From positions 161,224,093-161,288,092 of the forward strand of contig BTPG01000002.1 in NCBI GenBank assembly GCA_036245525.1: a DNA stretch of 64,000 bases, read 5' to 3'. The notes beneath the pieces were generated by a model that saw only the letters and a program-made list of their open reading frames with translations, was not told the origin of the DNA and made no database searches. The position numbers were made by a program, and so were the translations under genes. Positions 46,201 to 58,429 of the stretch are shown here, one piece after another. This DNA comes from Semisulcospira habei (taxonomy: Eukaryota; Mollusca; Gastropoda; Semisulcospiridae). The number at the start of each line of letters is the position of its first letter. The stretch's first letter is position 1.

Positions 46201-49200
46201 TAGATCAACCACCAAGATCAGGGTTGGCTACGGACTGCTATGGCGCCAGGCAAATCATGCACCACACTTCAGCTGTCATATGCATGTGTGTGTGTAAGAG
46301 AGAGAATGAGAGAGATGTGAAACTTTCATCAAATGATTAAACAAGAAGGCAAAGCAGTTGTGGCTCATGTGTGTGACAAATCCACATAAGTGTGACTGTC
46401 TTGACCTTGACCTTTCCAACAGGTCACTGAAATAAGCAAGTGTTCAAGTGTCTAAACATAAGGGGTTGGCTTTTGTACCAGCAAAATCCAAGTTTTCTCA
46501 AAATGTATGCATTTTTCACAAATTTGTCTTCCCTCCTTGAACTTTGTGAGGGATCGATTAAATTAGTATGCATAGAAAGGTGTTATCATCAGCTACCTTT
46601 ATGCCATATTTGACTGAAAAAAACTTGGATCAAACTACAATTTTATCAAAAACTGTCATTTCAAACAAATGCCAACCTTTTGTGACCTTTGAACTTTGGT
46701 TCTTGACAAATATCACTATTTTTTAAAACAAATTTCTGGACCACCGATGACCCTTGCGAGGCGACTACTAAATTAGTATGCACAGAAAGGTCATATCATC
46801 AGCTACCTTTGTGACAAATCTGCCTGAAATTTTTTAACAAGAAAGGCAAAGCCATTATGGCTCACATGTATGACCGATCCACACGTGTGACAATAAGTAA
46901 AGGGATAGCTTCTGCACCAACAAAATCCATGTTTTCTCAAAATTTAATCAGTTTCACATCTAGGAAACCCCTGACCATTGCGATGAGTTGACTAAATTAG
47001 TAAATATATGATGGTCTTATCATCAGCTACCTTTGTGCCAAATTTGATTGAAAAGTTTGCAAACATGTTGATAATAACTACAGAGAGTACAATTCTTTAA
47101 CAAATTGGCATTTTATACATTTGTCAACCTCTTGTGACCATGGCCTTTTCTGAGGGGACATCCAAATTAGTATGCATAGATAGGTCTTACCATCAGGTAT
47201 CTCTGTACCAAGTTTGGGTTTGAAGTTGTGAATAGTAATTGAGAAAAAAACATTTCTTGTCAAAATATGTATATTTTTTACCCATTTCCTGAGCTATTGT
47301 GACCTTGACCTTTCCGAGGGGTCATCCAAATTAGTATGCATAGATAGGTCTTACCATCAGGCATCTCTGTAGCAAGCTTAGGTTTAAAGTTGTGAATAGT
47401 GTTTGAAAAAAAAAATCTTTTGTCAAAATATTGCTATTCTGGACCTATTTCCTGAGCTCTTGTGACCCTAGACCTTTCTGAGAGATCAACCAAATTAGCA
47501 TGCATAGAAAGGTCTTACCATCAGGTATCTTTGTACCAAGTTTGGGTCTGAAGTTGTGAACAGTAATTGACCAAAAAAAAAAAAAACATCTTTTGTGAAA
47601 ATATGGCTATTTTTTTTTATCTATTTCCTGAGATCTTGTGACCCTTGACCTTTCCGAGGGATCAACCAAATTAGTATGTATAGAAAGGTCTTATCATCAG
47701 GCATCTTTCTACCAAGTTTGGGTCTGAAGTTGTGAATAGTAATTGAGAAAAATATCTTTTGTCAAAATATGGCTATTTTTTACCTATTTTCCGAGCTCTT
47801 GTGATCCTTGACCTTTCCGAGGAATCAACCAAATTAGTACGCATAGAAAAAGTCTTACCATCAAGTATCTTTGCACCAAGTTTGGATTTGAAGTTGTGAA
47901 TAGTATTTGAGAAAAAATAAATTATGTCAAAATATAGCTATTTTTGATACATTTCCTGATCCCCTGTGACCTTGATCTTTGTGAGAGGTCACTGAAATTG
48001 GTATGTTTAGAAAGGTCTTGCCACAAAGTATCCTTGGGCCAAATTTGAAGACTATGGCTGGAATAGTCTCTGAGAAAATGCCAATGTTAAATTTTCACAT
48101 TCACTTTTGCTTCATACGTGTGCCAAACACTGGCAAATACTTTTGATGAAAACATTGCTATAATAAAAATGGCATTTTTCATACATTTACTGACCTTTGA
48201 GGGATCATCCAAATTAGTATGCATATATAGAAACGTCTTACCATCAGGTATCTCTGTACTAAGTTTGGGTTTGAAGTTGAAAATAGTATTTGGTAAGAGA
48301 ACAAGAAAGGCAAAGCCCTTATGGCTCACATGTATGACCGATGCACATATGTGTGACCTTTGTGAGAAGGGCTAGCTTCAGCACCAATGAAATCCACGTT
48401 TTCTCAAAATGTAAGCATTTTTCACACATCTGTCAAATCCACGCGACCCTCGACCTTTGCAATGAGTCAACTAAATTAGTATGCATAGAAATGTCTTGCC
48501 ATCAGCAAACTTCATGCCAAATTTGATTGAAAAGTTTGCAAAAACTTTGATAAAAACTATAATTCTAACAAAAAACATTTTTTTGTCAGCACGTCTTTTT
48601 TAAACCTATTTTGAGATCCCATGCCCCTTTGCAATGGATCAACTAAATTAGTATGCATAGAAAGGTCTTATTAGCTACCTGGAGCCAAACTTGATTGAAA
48701 ACTTTACAAAAATGCTGATAAAAACTACAATTCTATCCAAAATTTACATTCAACACACATTTGCAACCTCTTGTGACCCTTGACCTTTCTGATGGGGTCA
48801 TCCAAATTAGTATGCATAAATAGGTCTTACCCTCACCTATCTCTGTACCAAGTTTGGGTTTGAAGTTGTGAATAGTATGAGGAAAAAAATTCTTTTGTCA
48901 AAATATGGCTAAATTGCACCCATTTCCTGAGCTTTTTTTTACCCTTGGCCTTTGCAAAGGATCAACAAAATTAGTATGCATAGAAAGGTCTTGTACCAAT
49001 TTTGGTTGGAAGTTGTCCATAGTATTTGAGAAAAAAATCAATTTTGTCAAAATATGGAAATCTTGGACCTATTTTCTGATCCCCTGTGACTTTGACAGAG
49101 GTCACTGAAATTGGTATGTTTACAAAGGTCTTGCCACAAAGTATCCTTGGGCCAAGTTTGAAGACTGTGGCTTGAACAGTCTCCAAGAAAATGCCAACAT

Positions 49201-49240
49201 TAAAGCTTTATCGCGGACGACAGACAATGGACGGACGACC

Positions 49241-49654
49241 AGTAATAATAATAATAATAATACCGTTATTATATAGGCGCTTTTTCTCAATTTTGGGGAA
49301 ATCGACTCAAAGCGCCGCGCCTGAAACCCAACACACACACTCACGAAACAGACACGGATTTACGCCATTTAAGACAAACACAGTACAAGACAAACGAAGG
49401 GCCAGTCAGCTACTGAAGTTACAGAGATTTTTGATCGCTTGTATTTGAAATTTGTAAAGTGGCCTGAGACCGGTACCAAAGTGTGGGGGGGTGGAAGAAC
49501 CGGAGTACCCGGAGAAAGAACCCCCGACGGTCCGCCCGAATTAACGGTGACACTTACCAGAGGAGAAAAGTCCAACGCCGAAACCCGGTATCGAACCGCT
49601 CACCTTTGGAATTGGTGGCAGGCGCCTTAACCACTGCGCCACGGACCGCCCCAG
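49241..49654 (-). mobile_element. tRNA-derived SINE, full length
   Basis: Minus-strand SINE inside the repeat C array. The tRNA-like head is near 49654-49575: A box TGGCGCAGTGGTTAAGGCG, B box GGTTCGATACC. The body is shared with 34599 (head) and 30217 (tail). The 3' end 'gcgcctatataataacggta' leads into (TTA)n at 49241-49262. Confidence 0.85.
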
Positions 49655-49851
49655 TCCCAGAACATACTCACTTTTACTTCGCATTTGAGCCAAAAATTAT
49701 GTCAAAATATGGCTTTTTTTTTTTTTACCCCTTTCTGGACCCTCTGTGGCCTTGACCTTCGAGTGAGGTCACTGAAATTGGTTTGGTTTGATTAGCAAGG
49801 TTTTGCCACAAAGTGGCCTTGGGCTTAGTTTGAAGTCCAAGGCTTCAAATT

Positions 49852-50114
49852 CAAAAATCTTTATCGTCCATTAAATATATTTGTATAAAATGGAAATATG
49901 TCTTCGGCTCACAAACACAAACAAGCAATTAAACACATTTAAATAAAATCCCTCCCCACGCCTGTTAGAATATATAATCCAAATTCAAAAATCTTTATTG
50001 TCCATTAAATATATTTGTATAAAATGGAAATTTGTCTTCGGCTCACAAACACGAACAAGCAATTAAACACATATTTAAATAAATCCCTCCCCACGCCTGT
50101 TAGAATATATAATC
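49852..50114. repeat. ~130-bp tandem duplication (LINE 3'-end-like)
   Basis: 'aattcaaaaatctttat.gtccattaaatatatttgtata' through 'cgcctgttagaatatataatcc' occurs twice head to tail with few differences. On the minus strand it ends AATAAAGATTTTTGAATTTG, like a LINE 3' end. Confidence 0.8.
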
Positions 50115-50419
50115 CTTGCCGAATCACATTCTATTGATCACTTTGAATCGACACTTGAATAGACTTCGAGAGATGCCAAGGTTATAGTTTACCACAGATG
50201 ACCGGACGATGGATGGCCCATTACATACTCACTTTTGCTATCACATGCCAGTCAAAAATTCAGATACTGCATAAAAACACCAATAAAATACTGGTAGATT
50301 TTCACACTGGTATGCAACTCTAGCTCTTAGCGATGTGCTCTTGCATACCATTCACACACCATTAGAAGGTTCACACTGAAGGTTGTCATTTAAAGACTGC
50401 AAACACATTTCAGGCGATA

Positions 50420-50515
50420 CATCAACCATGACAGTTCAACGGTAGTGCCAGAATTGCTCAACACCTTGAAGCAATCTATTTTAGCACTACCCTTAAACTA
50501 TCATAGCTGATCAGT
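50420..50515. repeat. Degenerate TTAA-hairpin element
   Basis: 'accatgacagttcaacggtagtgcc' pairs imperfectly with 'gcactacccttaaactatcatagct'. Confidence 0.55.
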
Positions 50516-50519
50516 GTCT

Positions 50520-53500
50520 GGCTGTATTGTGAATAAGGGTAAGTGGCCTGCCCTCTCTCATACACACACATGAACACTTGGCACACTATTTTTCCTTTGT
50601 ACTTTTTATTTTGTTTGCATGCACCACAGAGCGGTGTGATGAAAGACTTTCGACATGGAAATCCCTGCAGTATTCATAGAATGCGCTCATTCAGAACAGC
50701 AGTACTCGCTCACTCTCCAACTCAAAGCAACCCAAAGTAAAATCAAGCTATCTGACCTGGCCCAAAACAAGGCAACTGTCGTGTGTGAAACAAGTTATCC
50801 CACACTTGGCCAAGATGCTGTCTTCAGTCCCAACTTGGATCGAAAGTCAAAAGCAGTTTTAAACAATACACGCTATTATGGCACTGTAACAATTCTTGAT
50901 ATTATTCAGCAACATGTTTGACACCACCGTCACAATGCAGGAGTAACTGCAAACCAAATGTATGTCCACAGAAGGGATTACTCAGCGCTGGACAAACAGA
51001 TCCCCTGCATGTGTACAGTTCTACCAGCGCTAGTCTCACCTATCTGGTTTGTGAATATGTCCACAGACCATCCTATTGATCTCACAATGCAGAATAACTG
51101 CAAGCCAAATGCGTGTACACAGACTATCCTATTGCTCTCAGTACATCTGCACCACATTAATATAGCCACTTCTTTCATCACACCATGTCTTATGACCTGG
51201 TCTATGATTTTGGACCTTACAGTGAAATGTTCACACTATATACAAGAGGAAAATAAAGCACACATATCTCTCTGCCATAACTTTTGGAAAAGCTGTGGTT
51301 ACCATTTTTTCCCCACAGTTACACTGAATACTTGGAAGAACACACTGAACCCAAAGATCAACATTATTTTATAAATAAATTGTGAGTTGTCATCTATGTT
51401 CAGGAAACAGATACAGCCAAACTTGTGCAAGATGACCACCCAAGGGACTATCAAAACATGGCTGCAATAGACAGATGGTCTCTTTACACAGGGTCATCTA
51501 CTAGAAAGACAACCATGGGACAAAAATTGTCTGCTTAGATAGGTCACCTTATACAGGCAGTGGTCTCCACTGGTTTCACTGTAGTCGGGCACACCGATGG
51601 TTCAAACGTGGTACAAGAATAGCCTGGTACTCAGGTACTCACTAGTCTGGAATTTACTAGTACTGAATCAAGTACTTTATTCCTGCTCGCTACATGCTGT
51701 GGGTAGAAATACGCCCAGTCTGTTCTCTTTTCACTTGTAATTTTGTTACTTGTTTCCCCAGAATATCCTGCAGAATTATATGAATGCTTTTAACATTATG
51801 TACTCAAAAACGTTCTTGTGTTAATTTTGTTAAAAGAACAAAGATGTAAATTTACACCTATGCTACACTGATTGTATGGCATGATTTGTACTCATGACAT
51901 ACGATTAAAGGTACAACGCTGACATTCGCATTGATACCTCATGGGTAGAAATTGCAACATAAAGTTAACATAGACTGTGCCACATCAATTGTGTGTACCC
52001 ATGACACATGATTAAAGTAGTAAAAGGCAACATGTACTGATGTAGCATTGGTTAAAAAACAATTGTACCATCGAAACAGAAAGCACATAAACAGAACAGC
52101 AATTTCCACACACACACACACACAATGATTATGCACTCAAAATGTACATACAATTCTGAATTTGTAAAAAACGTTTCATACATCAAAGAACGCTTAACCA
52201 TAAGTGTGTTAGACATTGCTGCCAGTACATGTAATAGCAACCAATAAATAATGACATATTGAACAAGATTGAAGAAACAAAACATAGACCATGTGCAACC
52301 TCTTTCTAACAAGATTCTTTTTGACCTCAGAAGACAGAAAACATCTCAACCACAAGTGTCATGTACATGTACAGTACATGTTGTGTATATACATACAAGG
52401 AAAACCCCCCTAAAGCCCCTTCACTTTTATTGTTTAATCCTAATGAGGCTCACAAAAAACACAATTTTGTAAAGAAAGAAAAACTGAAAGTGTTGCAATC
52501 AGTGTAGATGAGCTAATTTCTTCTGTCTGCAAAGTAAAACTTCAAGCTGCACATGATGAACATGTACTGCCATAGGGCAATACCAAGACATTGTCAAAAA
52601 TACATCATGCATGCACCTTATAAAAAGCTATCAATAAATCTTGGGTGAATTACATTAGAAATAATATGGCAAGTACACTATAGTAATATATTATCTGTGT
52701 ACTCATTATGAGTACACACTTAATGAATCAGAGGTAATCCTGACAATTCAGCCACAAATAAGAGTGGACATTGTTCAGCTGTGCAGATCTGTTAAAATGA
52801 AATTACCATGCCCAATGCTAGTTGGTCCAACAGATACCGCTGGTAACGGAAGCCAAGGCAAGTATGGTATTGCTTACAAGTACATGTTGACAGCACAATC
52901 CTGTATACACACACAGATCTAAATGTATGGCAAACAAATGTTGAGTAATTTCAGTCATCTCAAACTTGCACGTGTATTTCTCTTTTTCATTTTTATTCCC
53001 GTTATATGGTAGAAAAGTTGAACAAAAAAAAAGTTGTGAAGCAGGAAAAATAAATCCCATTATCTTACCTGTGCAATGTAAACTCTAAAATCTTATCATC
53101 AGCTGCAGCTTTTCAACCACGAATTAAAACACAAATAAGAATAATAGGTAAATGTTGGTAGTTACAAAACTGTGTTGTTCGTCAGCTTTGTTCATTGTGA
53201 TCCATTAAACAATCAGCAATTCAACAGGCACGGTAACAGCCAGTAACATTTTTCCTCTTGTGGTACGAAAAAGCAGCTGCAAATCTGCACACAATCCTTG
53301 CACAAAAACAGTACATGTAGAGGAATGTTCTTGAAATAAAGTCAACAAAGTAAAACTTTATATGTCTAACCAGAAAGTGGACAATGCTAAACCACTCCAG
53401 TTCTGCCCATGCTTCGTTGCCACCGATATTTAAAATGTATGGCTTGGATGGCAAATTTTACATTTTGAATTTTTGTCACACCCTTGTATAAACAAATTTA

Positions 53501-53980
53501 TAGCAGGCAACCAGCAGGTGTAACTTTGGCTGAATCAGGTCTACTGGACAGTCACATTCCCAATTATGGTGAAACTGACAGTATGTTTGATGCAGGTGTA
53601 AATGAGATGCCGTAGAGAATGCACTGTCCTTAATGACCTTAGCAGTTCCCTAGGACGGAGGCAAACAGATTTCTGACTTCACACACATGCAAAAGTCAAT
53701 GCTGAAGATATATACTAAACTGTAAATGTATCATGTTCACCAAAACACATGCTACACCCGTCACGCTAATCATGCTAACCATATCAACACTTCTAGCACC
53801 AAACATTCATACACAAACATACTCTCTCACTGTATCACAAGTTGCTTGAAGGATCCTGTAGAGTTTATACATGCGGCACAGCGGTGACATACCTTTTTTT
53901 GGTGGTCATTATAAAGAGGATTGCATTTTTTTTCATTATAGGATTTGTGGGGCCGGGTGAGGATTAGTCTTAGTGTTCAG
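50520..53980. other. Long stretch without a supportable gene
   Basis: AT-rich sequence with short frames. Part of it (53.0-53.98 kb or further) is probably 3'-UTR of the minus-strand terminal exon at 53987-54187; the end of that transcript could not be fixed. A short (CA)n is at 52110-52125. Confidence 0.4.
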
Positions 53981-53986
53981 ACATGG

Positions 53987-54187
53987 TCAGGAGGTAGGTT
54001 CAGGGTTTTGGACATGGGGCAAGACACTGTCCCAGTGTTTCTTGGCTTCACTGGATACACTGTCAAAGTGCTTGCGTGCATCCTTGGAAAGTTTCATGGC
54101 CTCCTCTGACAGCTTCAAGGCCTCCAAGGACAACTCTTGAGCCTCCACCTTGATCTTGTCAATCACCCACTCCATCGCCTGCCGGCC
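53987..54187 (-). CDS. Terminal exon of an unidentified gene (helical C-terminus)
   Basis: On the minus strand a splice acceptor (tgttgttcag, ending 54188) opens a 67-codon exon that starts GRQAMEWVIDK in phase 0 and stops at 53987. The residues form one long amphipathic helix with near-heptad alternation (LSLEALKLSEEAMKLSKDAR) and a short Pro-rich end (NPEPTS). This regular pattern is unlike the repeat-derived frames nearby and suggests a genuine host protein C-terminus. I do not recognise the family. Upstream exons would lie beyond 54.4 kb, so the DIRS-like elements there would be in an intron or beyond the gene. Confidence 0.5.
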   Translation of the reverse strand, partial: GRQAMEWVIDKIKVEAQELSLEALKLSEEAMKLSKDARKHFDSVSSEAKKHWDSVLPHVQNPEPTS

Positions 54188-54699
54188 CTGAACAACAGTT
54201 TACATCAAGTATGAGTATACTCAATATACTGAACAGGACAACAGTCAGCAGGCAGTAGCACCTATGCTCCATCTGTTGCCAACCCTGAACACAGTTGCCA
54301 CTGTACGATACAATATATAATGAACAGGACAAACGTCAGATGGAAACATGACGGCTCACATGCATGACCACTTCACAGAGTTAATCTGACAAGTCGTGGA
54401 AATGAGCAGTTCAAGTGTCTTAATTTTTCTCTAAAATTTATTTTTTCGAAAAATACTTACCGATGACATTACTACCAGGAAGCTTCGCTTAGCATGGCAA
54501 TTTTAGCCAAAAACTTACTGTGATACTAAGGGAGGCAATCACTGGTGTGCCATTACCAGGGCACTCCCGAGTGGCCTCCCGTACTACCGTATCCGGTGGC
54601 GCACTCAGCCTTTCCCGCCAGTATCTGAGCCTTACCTCTAAGCGGCAAGCGGGGTAGGAGGGAGGGGACCTCTGAGTAATGTCATCGGTAAGTATTCTT

Positions 54700-56053
54700 T
54701 TAAAAAAAATACATTTTAGAGAAAAATTGATTTAATTTCTCAATTACCGATGACATTACTACCAGAAATAACAAAAAGGAGGCGGGTGCCGCAATTAGGA
54801 ACCCCTCCCATCGCCCGTGCCAACGTACACCATCGAGGCCTCTCCCTACGTGCCCACTCCCGACAATTTTAGCTAGGTGTACCAATGGCACCTGCGGCGC
54901 CAGGAGGGAGTGTTGCACAGCCGAGATGTCCCCCACAAGGCCAAGGTTGGTGTGCTGGCCAGATAGGTCTCGTAGGTAGAAGTGGGCGAACGTAGTCTCA
55001 GTTCGCCAACCCATGGCTGCCACAATATCCTTCATGGCACAGTTTCGGTCAAATGCGAGGCTTGTCGCTTCTGCTCGTACTTCATGAGCCCGGATCCGCA
55101 TTGCTTTAGCTTGCTCTGGGGCGAGCTCCTTGTAAGCTGACCGAATCACCCAGCATAGCCAGGACGAGATGGTTTGTGCCGAAATGTCCCTTCTGCCTGG
55201 AGCCAAAGGCAGGAAAAGACGTGAGCGCCCTTGTCTTAAAGGCTTGGTCCTGTGCAGGTACACTTTAAGCCCTGACTGGGTCCTGTAGCCGGGAGTCCCT
55301 TGGCTGACCCGAAGCCTTGAGGGATTGAACAACGACTCTGGAAGACGGTTCTTAGCCAAGAAGGCCGGATCCATAAGCAGCTGTATCGATCCATCGAACC
55401 TGCATTGCATACAAGAGGGACGAGTCGAAAAGGCATGAATCTCGTCAACCCGTGAGGCTGTGGCAAGGGCAAGCAGGTCTTCCTGGTAAGGTCTCCCAAC
55501 CGCACTGAGGGTAGAGGCTTAAATCTGTCAGTGTTGAACCAGGTGAGCACCCAGGCCAAGTCCCAGCATGCGACCAACGAGCAGGATGCCGACCGTTGCA
55601 GATCGAAGTGTGACATCAGATCTGCCAAGTCTTTACATACCCCCGGATCTGGCCGTCCAAGGTGTCGGTGTCTGCCACCATCGCTAGGTAACCGTGGATG
55701 GTGATGGGCACTAAGTTCTGCTTGAAGAAAAGCCACAAGAAGAACTCGGCCAACTGGGGGTTTGTCAAGTCCGTGGGAGAATGCCGCTCCGCTGTGCACC
55801 AAGACTGGAACAAGCGCCACTTTCTTTCGTAGACGTTACAAGTGGAGGTCCTCCTGGCTGAAGAGATCGCTTCCACTGCAGCAACCAAGAAGCCTCTAGC
55901 TGAGAGGGCCTGCCGGACAACCTCCAAGCGTGTAACATAAGCCACTCTGGACATGCGTGGAAAAGCTGTTGCCTGGGCTGCTTGAGCATCGAACTCAGAG
56001 TGGAAAGAACCAGGGGATGATCGGTGGCGAGTGCCAAGAGGTCTGTAGTCCAA
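54700..56053 (-). pseudogene. DIRS-like tyrosine recombinase
   Basis: N-terminal SAM-like part in 56053-55616 (RRTSTCNVYERKWRLFQSWC, LAEFFLWLF, ITIHGYLAMVAD). The catalytic part, in another frame to 54700, has LLALATASRVDEIHAF (first Arg), AMRIRAHEVRAEATS (HxxR), MGWRTETTFAHFYLRD (W in place of the last His; catalytic Tyr). The YR joins cDNA ends by recombination. At least one frameshift near 55500-55620 breaks it, but the catalytic half is one continuous frame. Confidence 0.82.
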
Positions 56054-56065
56054 CTCTTGGACCAG

Positions 56066-56760
56066 TTAAACGGAGCGACTAGAATCAGAATCGTGTTGCT
56101 GTCCCTGAGCTTCTGTATGATCTTGGGAACCAGCACTGTGGGAGGAAACACATACGCCAGGAGTCCTTCCCACAGCCCAGGCGGGTGGATCCAGTACGGG
56201 AGAGATGAACAGAGGAAGCTTGTTGTTCCATCTCAAGGCAAAAAGATCGATCATCGGCTTCTTCCAACACGCGCAGATACGCTGGAAGATATCTGGTCGG
56301 AGGGACCACTCCGTGTGTAACATCTGACCTTGACGTGAGAGAGAGTCTGCTAGCACATTGAGACGTCCCGGAATTGTCGCGCCCGTAGGGTTATGCCCCG
56401 GTCCCTGCACCAAAGGAAGACCTGGTACACAAGTATGCAGAGTGACGGAGAGCGCGTTCCCCCTTGGTTCTGAATGTAGGCTACGACTGTCGAGTTGTTG
56501 GAGAGTACCAACACCTCCGCATGCGCGAGTCGATCTTCCCATACGATGAGCGCCAGCCACACTGCTTTCAACTCCAGCCGGTTAAGGTGTCTGCGAGACT
56601 GTTCCTCTGTCCAACTGCCCGAGGTCTCGGCAAACTCCGGCAGCAGGTGGGCACCCCAACCTGCGTTGCTCGCATCCGTGCAGATGGAAAGCTGAGGGGG
56701 CGGGGAGAAAAGAGGAACCCCCGACGCCAGCCAGGAACTGTCCGCCTGGATAAAGAAACT
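56066..56760 (-). pseudogene. DIRS-like RT end and RNase H
   Basis: On the minus strand, in shifting frames: GVPLFSPPP, then ICTDASNAGWGAHL (first RNase H Asp), RLELKAVWLALIVWEDR (Glu), LSNNSTVVAYIQNQGGT (Asp replaced by Asn), then PGRLNVLADSLSR and a C-terminal WNNKLPLFISPVLDPPAWAV tail characteristic of the DIRS RNase H to YR region. Several frameshifts. Directly upstream there is only an RT thumb-like stub (LRKLQL), with no YxDD palm. Confidence 0.78.
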
Positions 56761-56799
56761 GCCTCTCCACTGCCCCGTCGTTCCTGTGAAACTGATCCC

Positions 56800-57830
56800 A
56801 CGATCTACTGCTCCTAGCTGTAGTTTCCTTAGCCCAATGTCACGACGAAGATCGCTGCCTCGAGACGCTAGAACTTGTCCGCTGATCGGGAGAAGAGGAA
56901 AGGGGAAGATGATACGTTACCACGCGAACCGTGTCCTCCACGCGCCGTTTCCTTGCTTGATCGTTCCTTGCGTGATCGTTCCTTCGATCGCTCCTTTGAA
57001 CGCCTTCCATTCCCATAATAATCAAGATGAGGGTGTATATTACCATAATCCTGCCCTCGGAAGGTCAGCCCATCTTGTCGGCCATAAGCACTGCTTCTAC
57101 TCTTACCGTGGAGGCGGTTGTCAGTGCTGGTGGAGCGCTCTCACTGGCTCCACCCCTGAAGTGGGGACCCCGGAGGATACTCCCTTGGCCTGTCTTGCCG
57201 GCGACTTACTCTCCAATTTCCCTCTGAGCGTTGCCTTGCAGGTGCGGGCCTGTCGTGCCTCTGTTCCGTCCTCAGGCCGGAAGGTCCAACTGTCTCAGAG
57301 GGGTGGTCCCCAGCGTCTGCTGCCTGAGTTCTCTGTCTGCCAGGAGGGCAAGAACGAGACCCAAAATAATCCATGCTGGGAGACCGAGCTCTTCCTGCCT
57401 GTTTGACATTAGGTGGTGGACCATGGACAGGCGAAATTTTTGCGGATTTATGGCTCCGAGCTCTCGTTGCTATGCGAGATGGCGAGTCTCGTCCGCTGCC
57501 TGTAGTCTTCGACACCCGCTGGGGACGTGGCAGCTCAATGATAGTCACCGGAGGGGGCAGCAGTACCCTCTTTGCGCTGACAAGCACACGATGTCCGTAT
57601 TAGCATTTCTTCGTATAAAATCAACGGCTGGGGTCGGTAACAGCTTGCAAGCAGGTCTCTCACTGCGGTAGAACGCTCATAGCTGCGACCACTGGTCTTT
57701 CTTCCACGCCGCGCAACGAGTGCAGGGTCGACTGGAAGAACAGCCCGAGCAGGAAAGGCAGACATGATGAACATCACTCGGCCAGTGGAAATCGCCACAC
57801 TTGATGCAGGTCTTCACCTGGGCACTGTAA
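56800..57830 (-). pseudogene. DIRS-like gag
   Basis: Starts near 57830 with a Cys/His cluster (TCIKCGDFHWPSDVHHVCLSC, about 57822-57760, then CTRC) typical of DIRS gag N-termini. It continues as an Arg/Ser/Pro-rich region, then a basic Ser-Lys-Glu-Arg repeat near 56990-56930 before joining the RT stub. Frames change several times. Confidence 0.6.
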
Positions 57831-57955
57831 CATAGGACAGACAAAAGGCCATTCACGAGCGCTCGAAACCTCCTTGGAGGGTCCGAGTTCCCGGTCGGTC
57901 ACGTACAAACAAGGCCCACCCGGTAAAATAGAAAACGCCCGCTGAGGCTTATAGT

Positions 57956-58079
57956 AACCAAAGCTTTACCTTGCCATGTCCTAAGTCTGTAATCCATAAG
58001 ACAGCCATGAAAATGGCGAGTAATTTACTCGCCATGGCGAGTGAATTTTTTTGGGGGTGAGTAAAAAAAAATGCATTTT
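57956..58079. other. Spacer between two DIRS-like elements
   Basis: Contains the short palindrome ATGGCGAGTAATTTACTCGCCAT at 58012-58034. Confidence 0.6.
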
Positions 58080-58429
58080 TCTTTAAAAGGTATTTTTTCG
58101 AAAAATACTTACCGATGACATGACCTATGGGAAGTGTCTACTACTTACTCAATTCTAGCCTAAGAGCTCGTTGTGTTACCACACAACCCGGGAGGCACTC
58201 GGGGAACCCCGAGGGGCCAAGAGTTGTCTCCCGATACTCCCCATCCGGAACCGAATACCCATAATTCTTCAGTCAGGATACTTAGCGCACCAGCGGCAAG
58301 CGGGGCAGGTGGGAGGGTCGTCTGAGTCATGTCATCGGTAAGTATTTTTCGAAAAAATACCTTTTAAAGAAAAATGCATTTGTTTCATCAAAAACATTAC
58401 CGATGACATGACCTATGGGAGAATGGTGA

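Larger units (their letters stand above)
46290..50230 (-). repeat. Repeat C array of ~165-bp units
   Basis: The anchor 'aaattagtatgcatag' or a close variant occurs about 16 times (for example near 46560, 46770, 47165, 47328, 47490, 47668, 47830, 48208, 48474, 48647, 48805, 48970), mostly 158-178 bp apart. Each is followed by 'ggtcttaccatcaggtatct', 'ttgtaccaagtttgggtttg' and 'gtcaaaatatggctattttt'. The terminal part 'ggcctt.g.caagtttgaag...atgccaacattaaag...cggacgac' near 49140-49240 is the complement of repeat C at 15770-16680. Minus-strand frames translate to similar short peptides in each unit, but none is a supported protein. Confidence 0.85.
54430..57955 (-). mobile_element. DIRS-like retroelement 1, RT-deleted
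   Basis: Minus-strand element read as gag (57.8-56.9 kb), the end of RT plus RNase H (56.8-56.1 kb), and tyrosine recombinase (56.05-54.7 kb). The recombinase end has an inverted repeat 54430-54474 / 54675-54721 around 'aaaaatacttaccgatgaca', and a further direct copy 'attaccgatgacattactac' at 54745. DIRS elements use a YR instead of an integrase and have unusual inverted or split repeats. The RT palm is missing, so this copy is non-autonomous. Confidence 0.8.

Noticed and set aside
46290..50230. CRISPR-like or coding interpretation of the regularly spaced repeats
   Set aside because: Units are diverged, ~165 bp, with no repeat-spacer structure, in eukaryotic intergenic DNA.
50630..50740. 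Possible terminal exon (acceptor caccacag, 36 codons then stop)
   Set aside because: The acceptor is reasonable but the peptide has no distinctive pattern and no partner exon was found.
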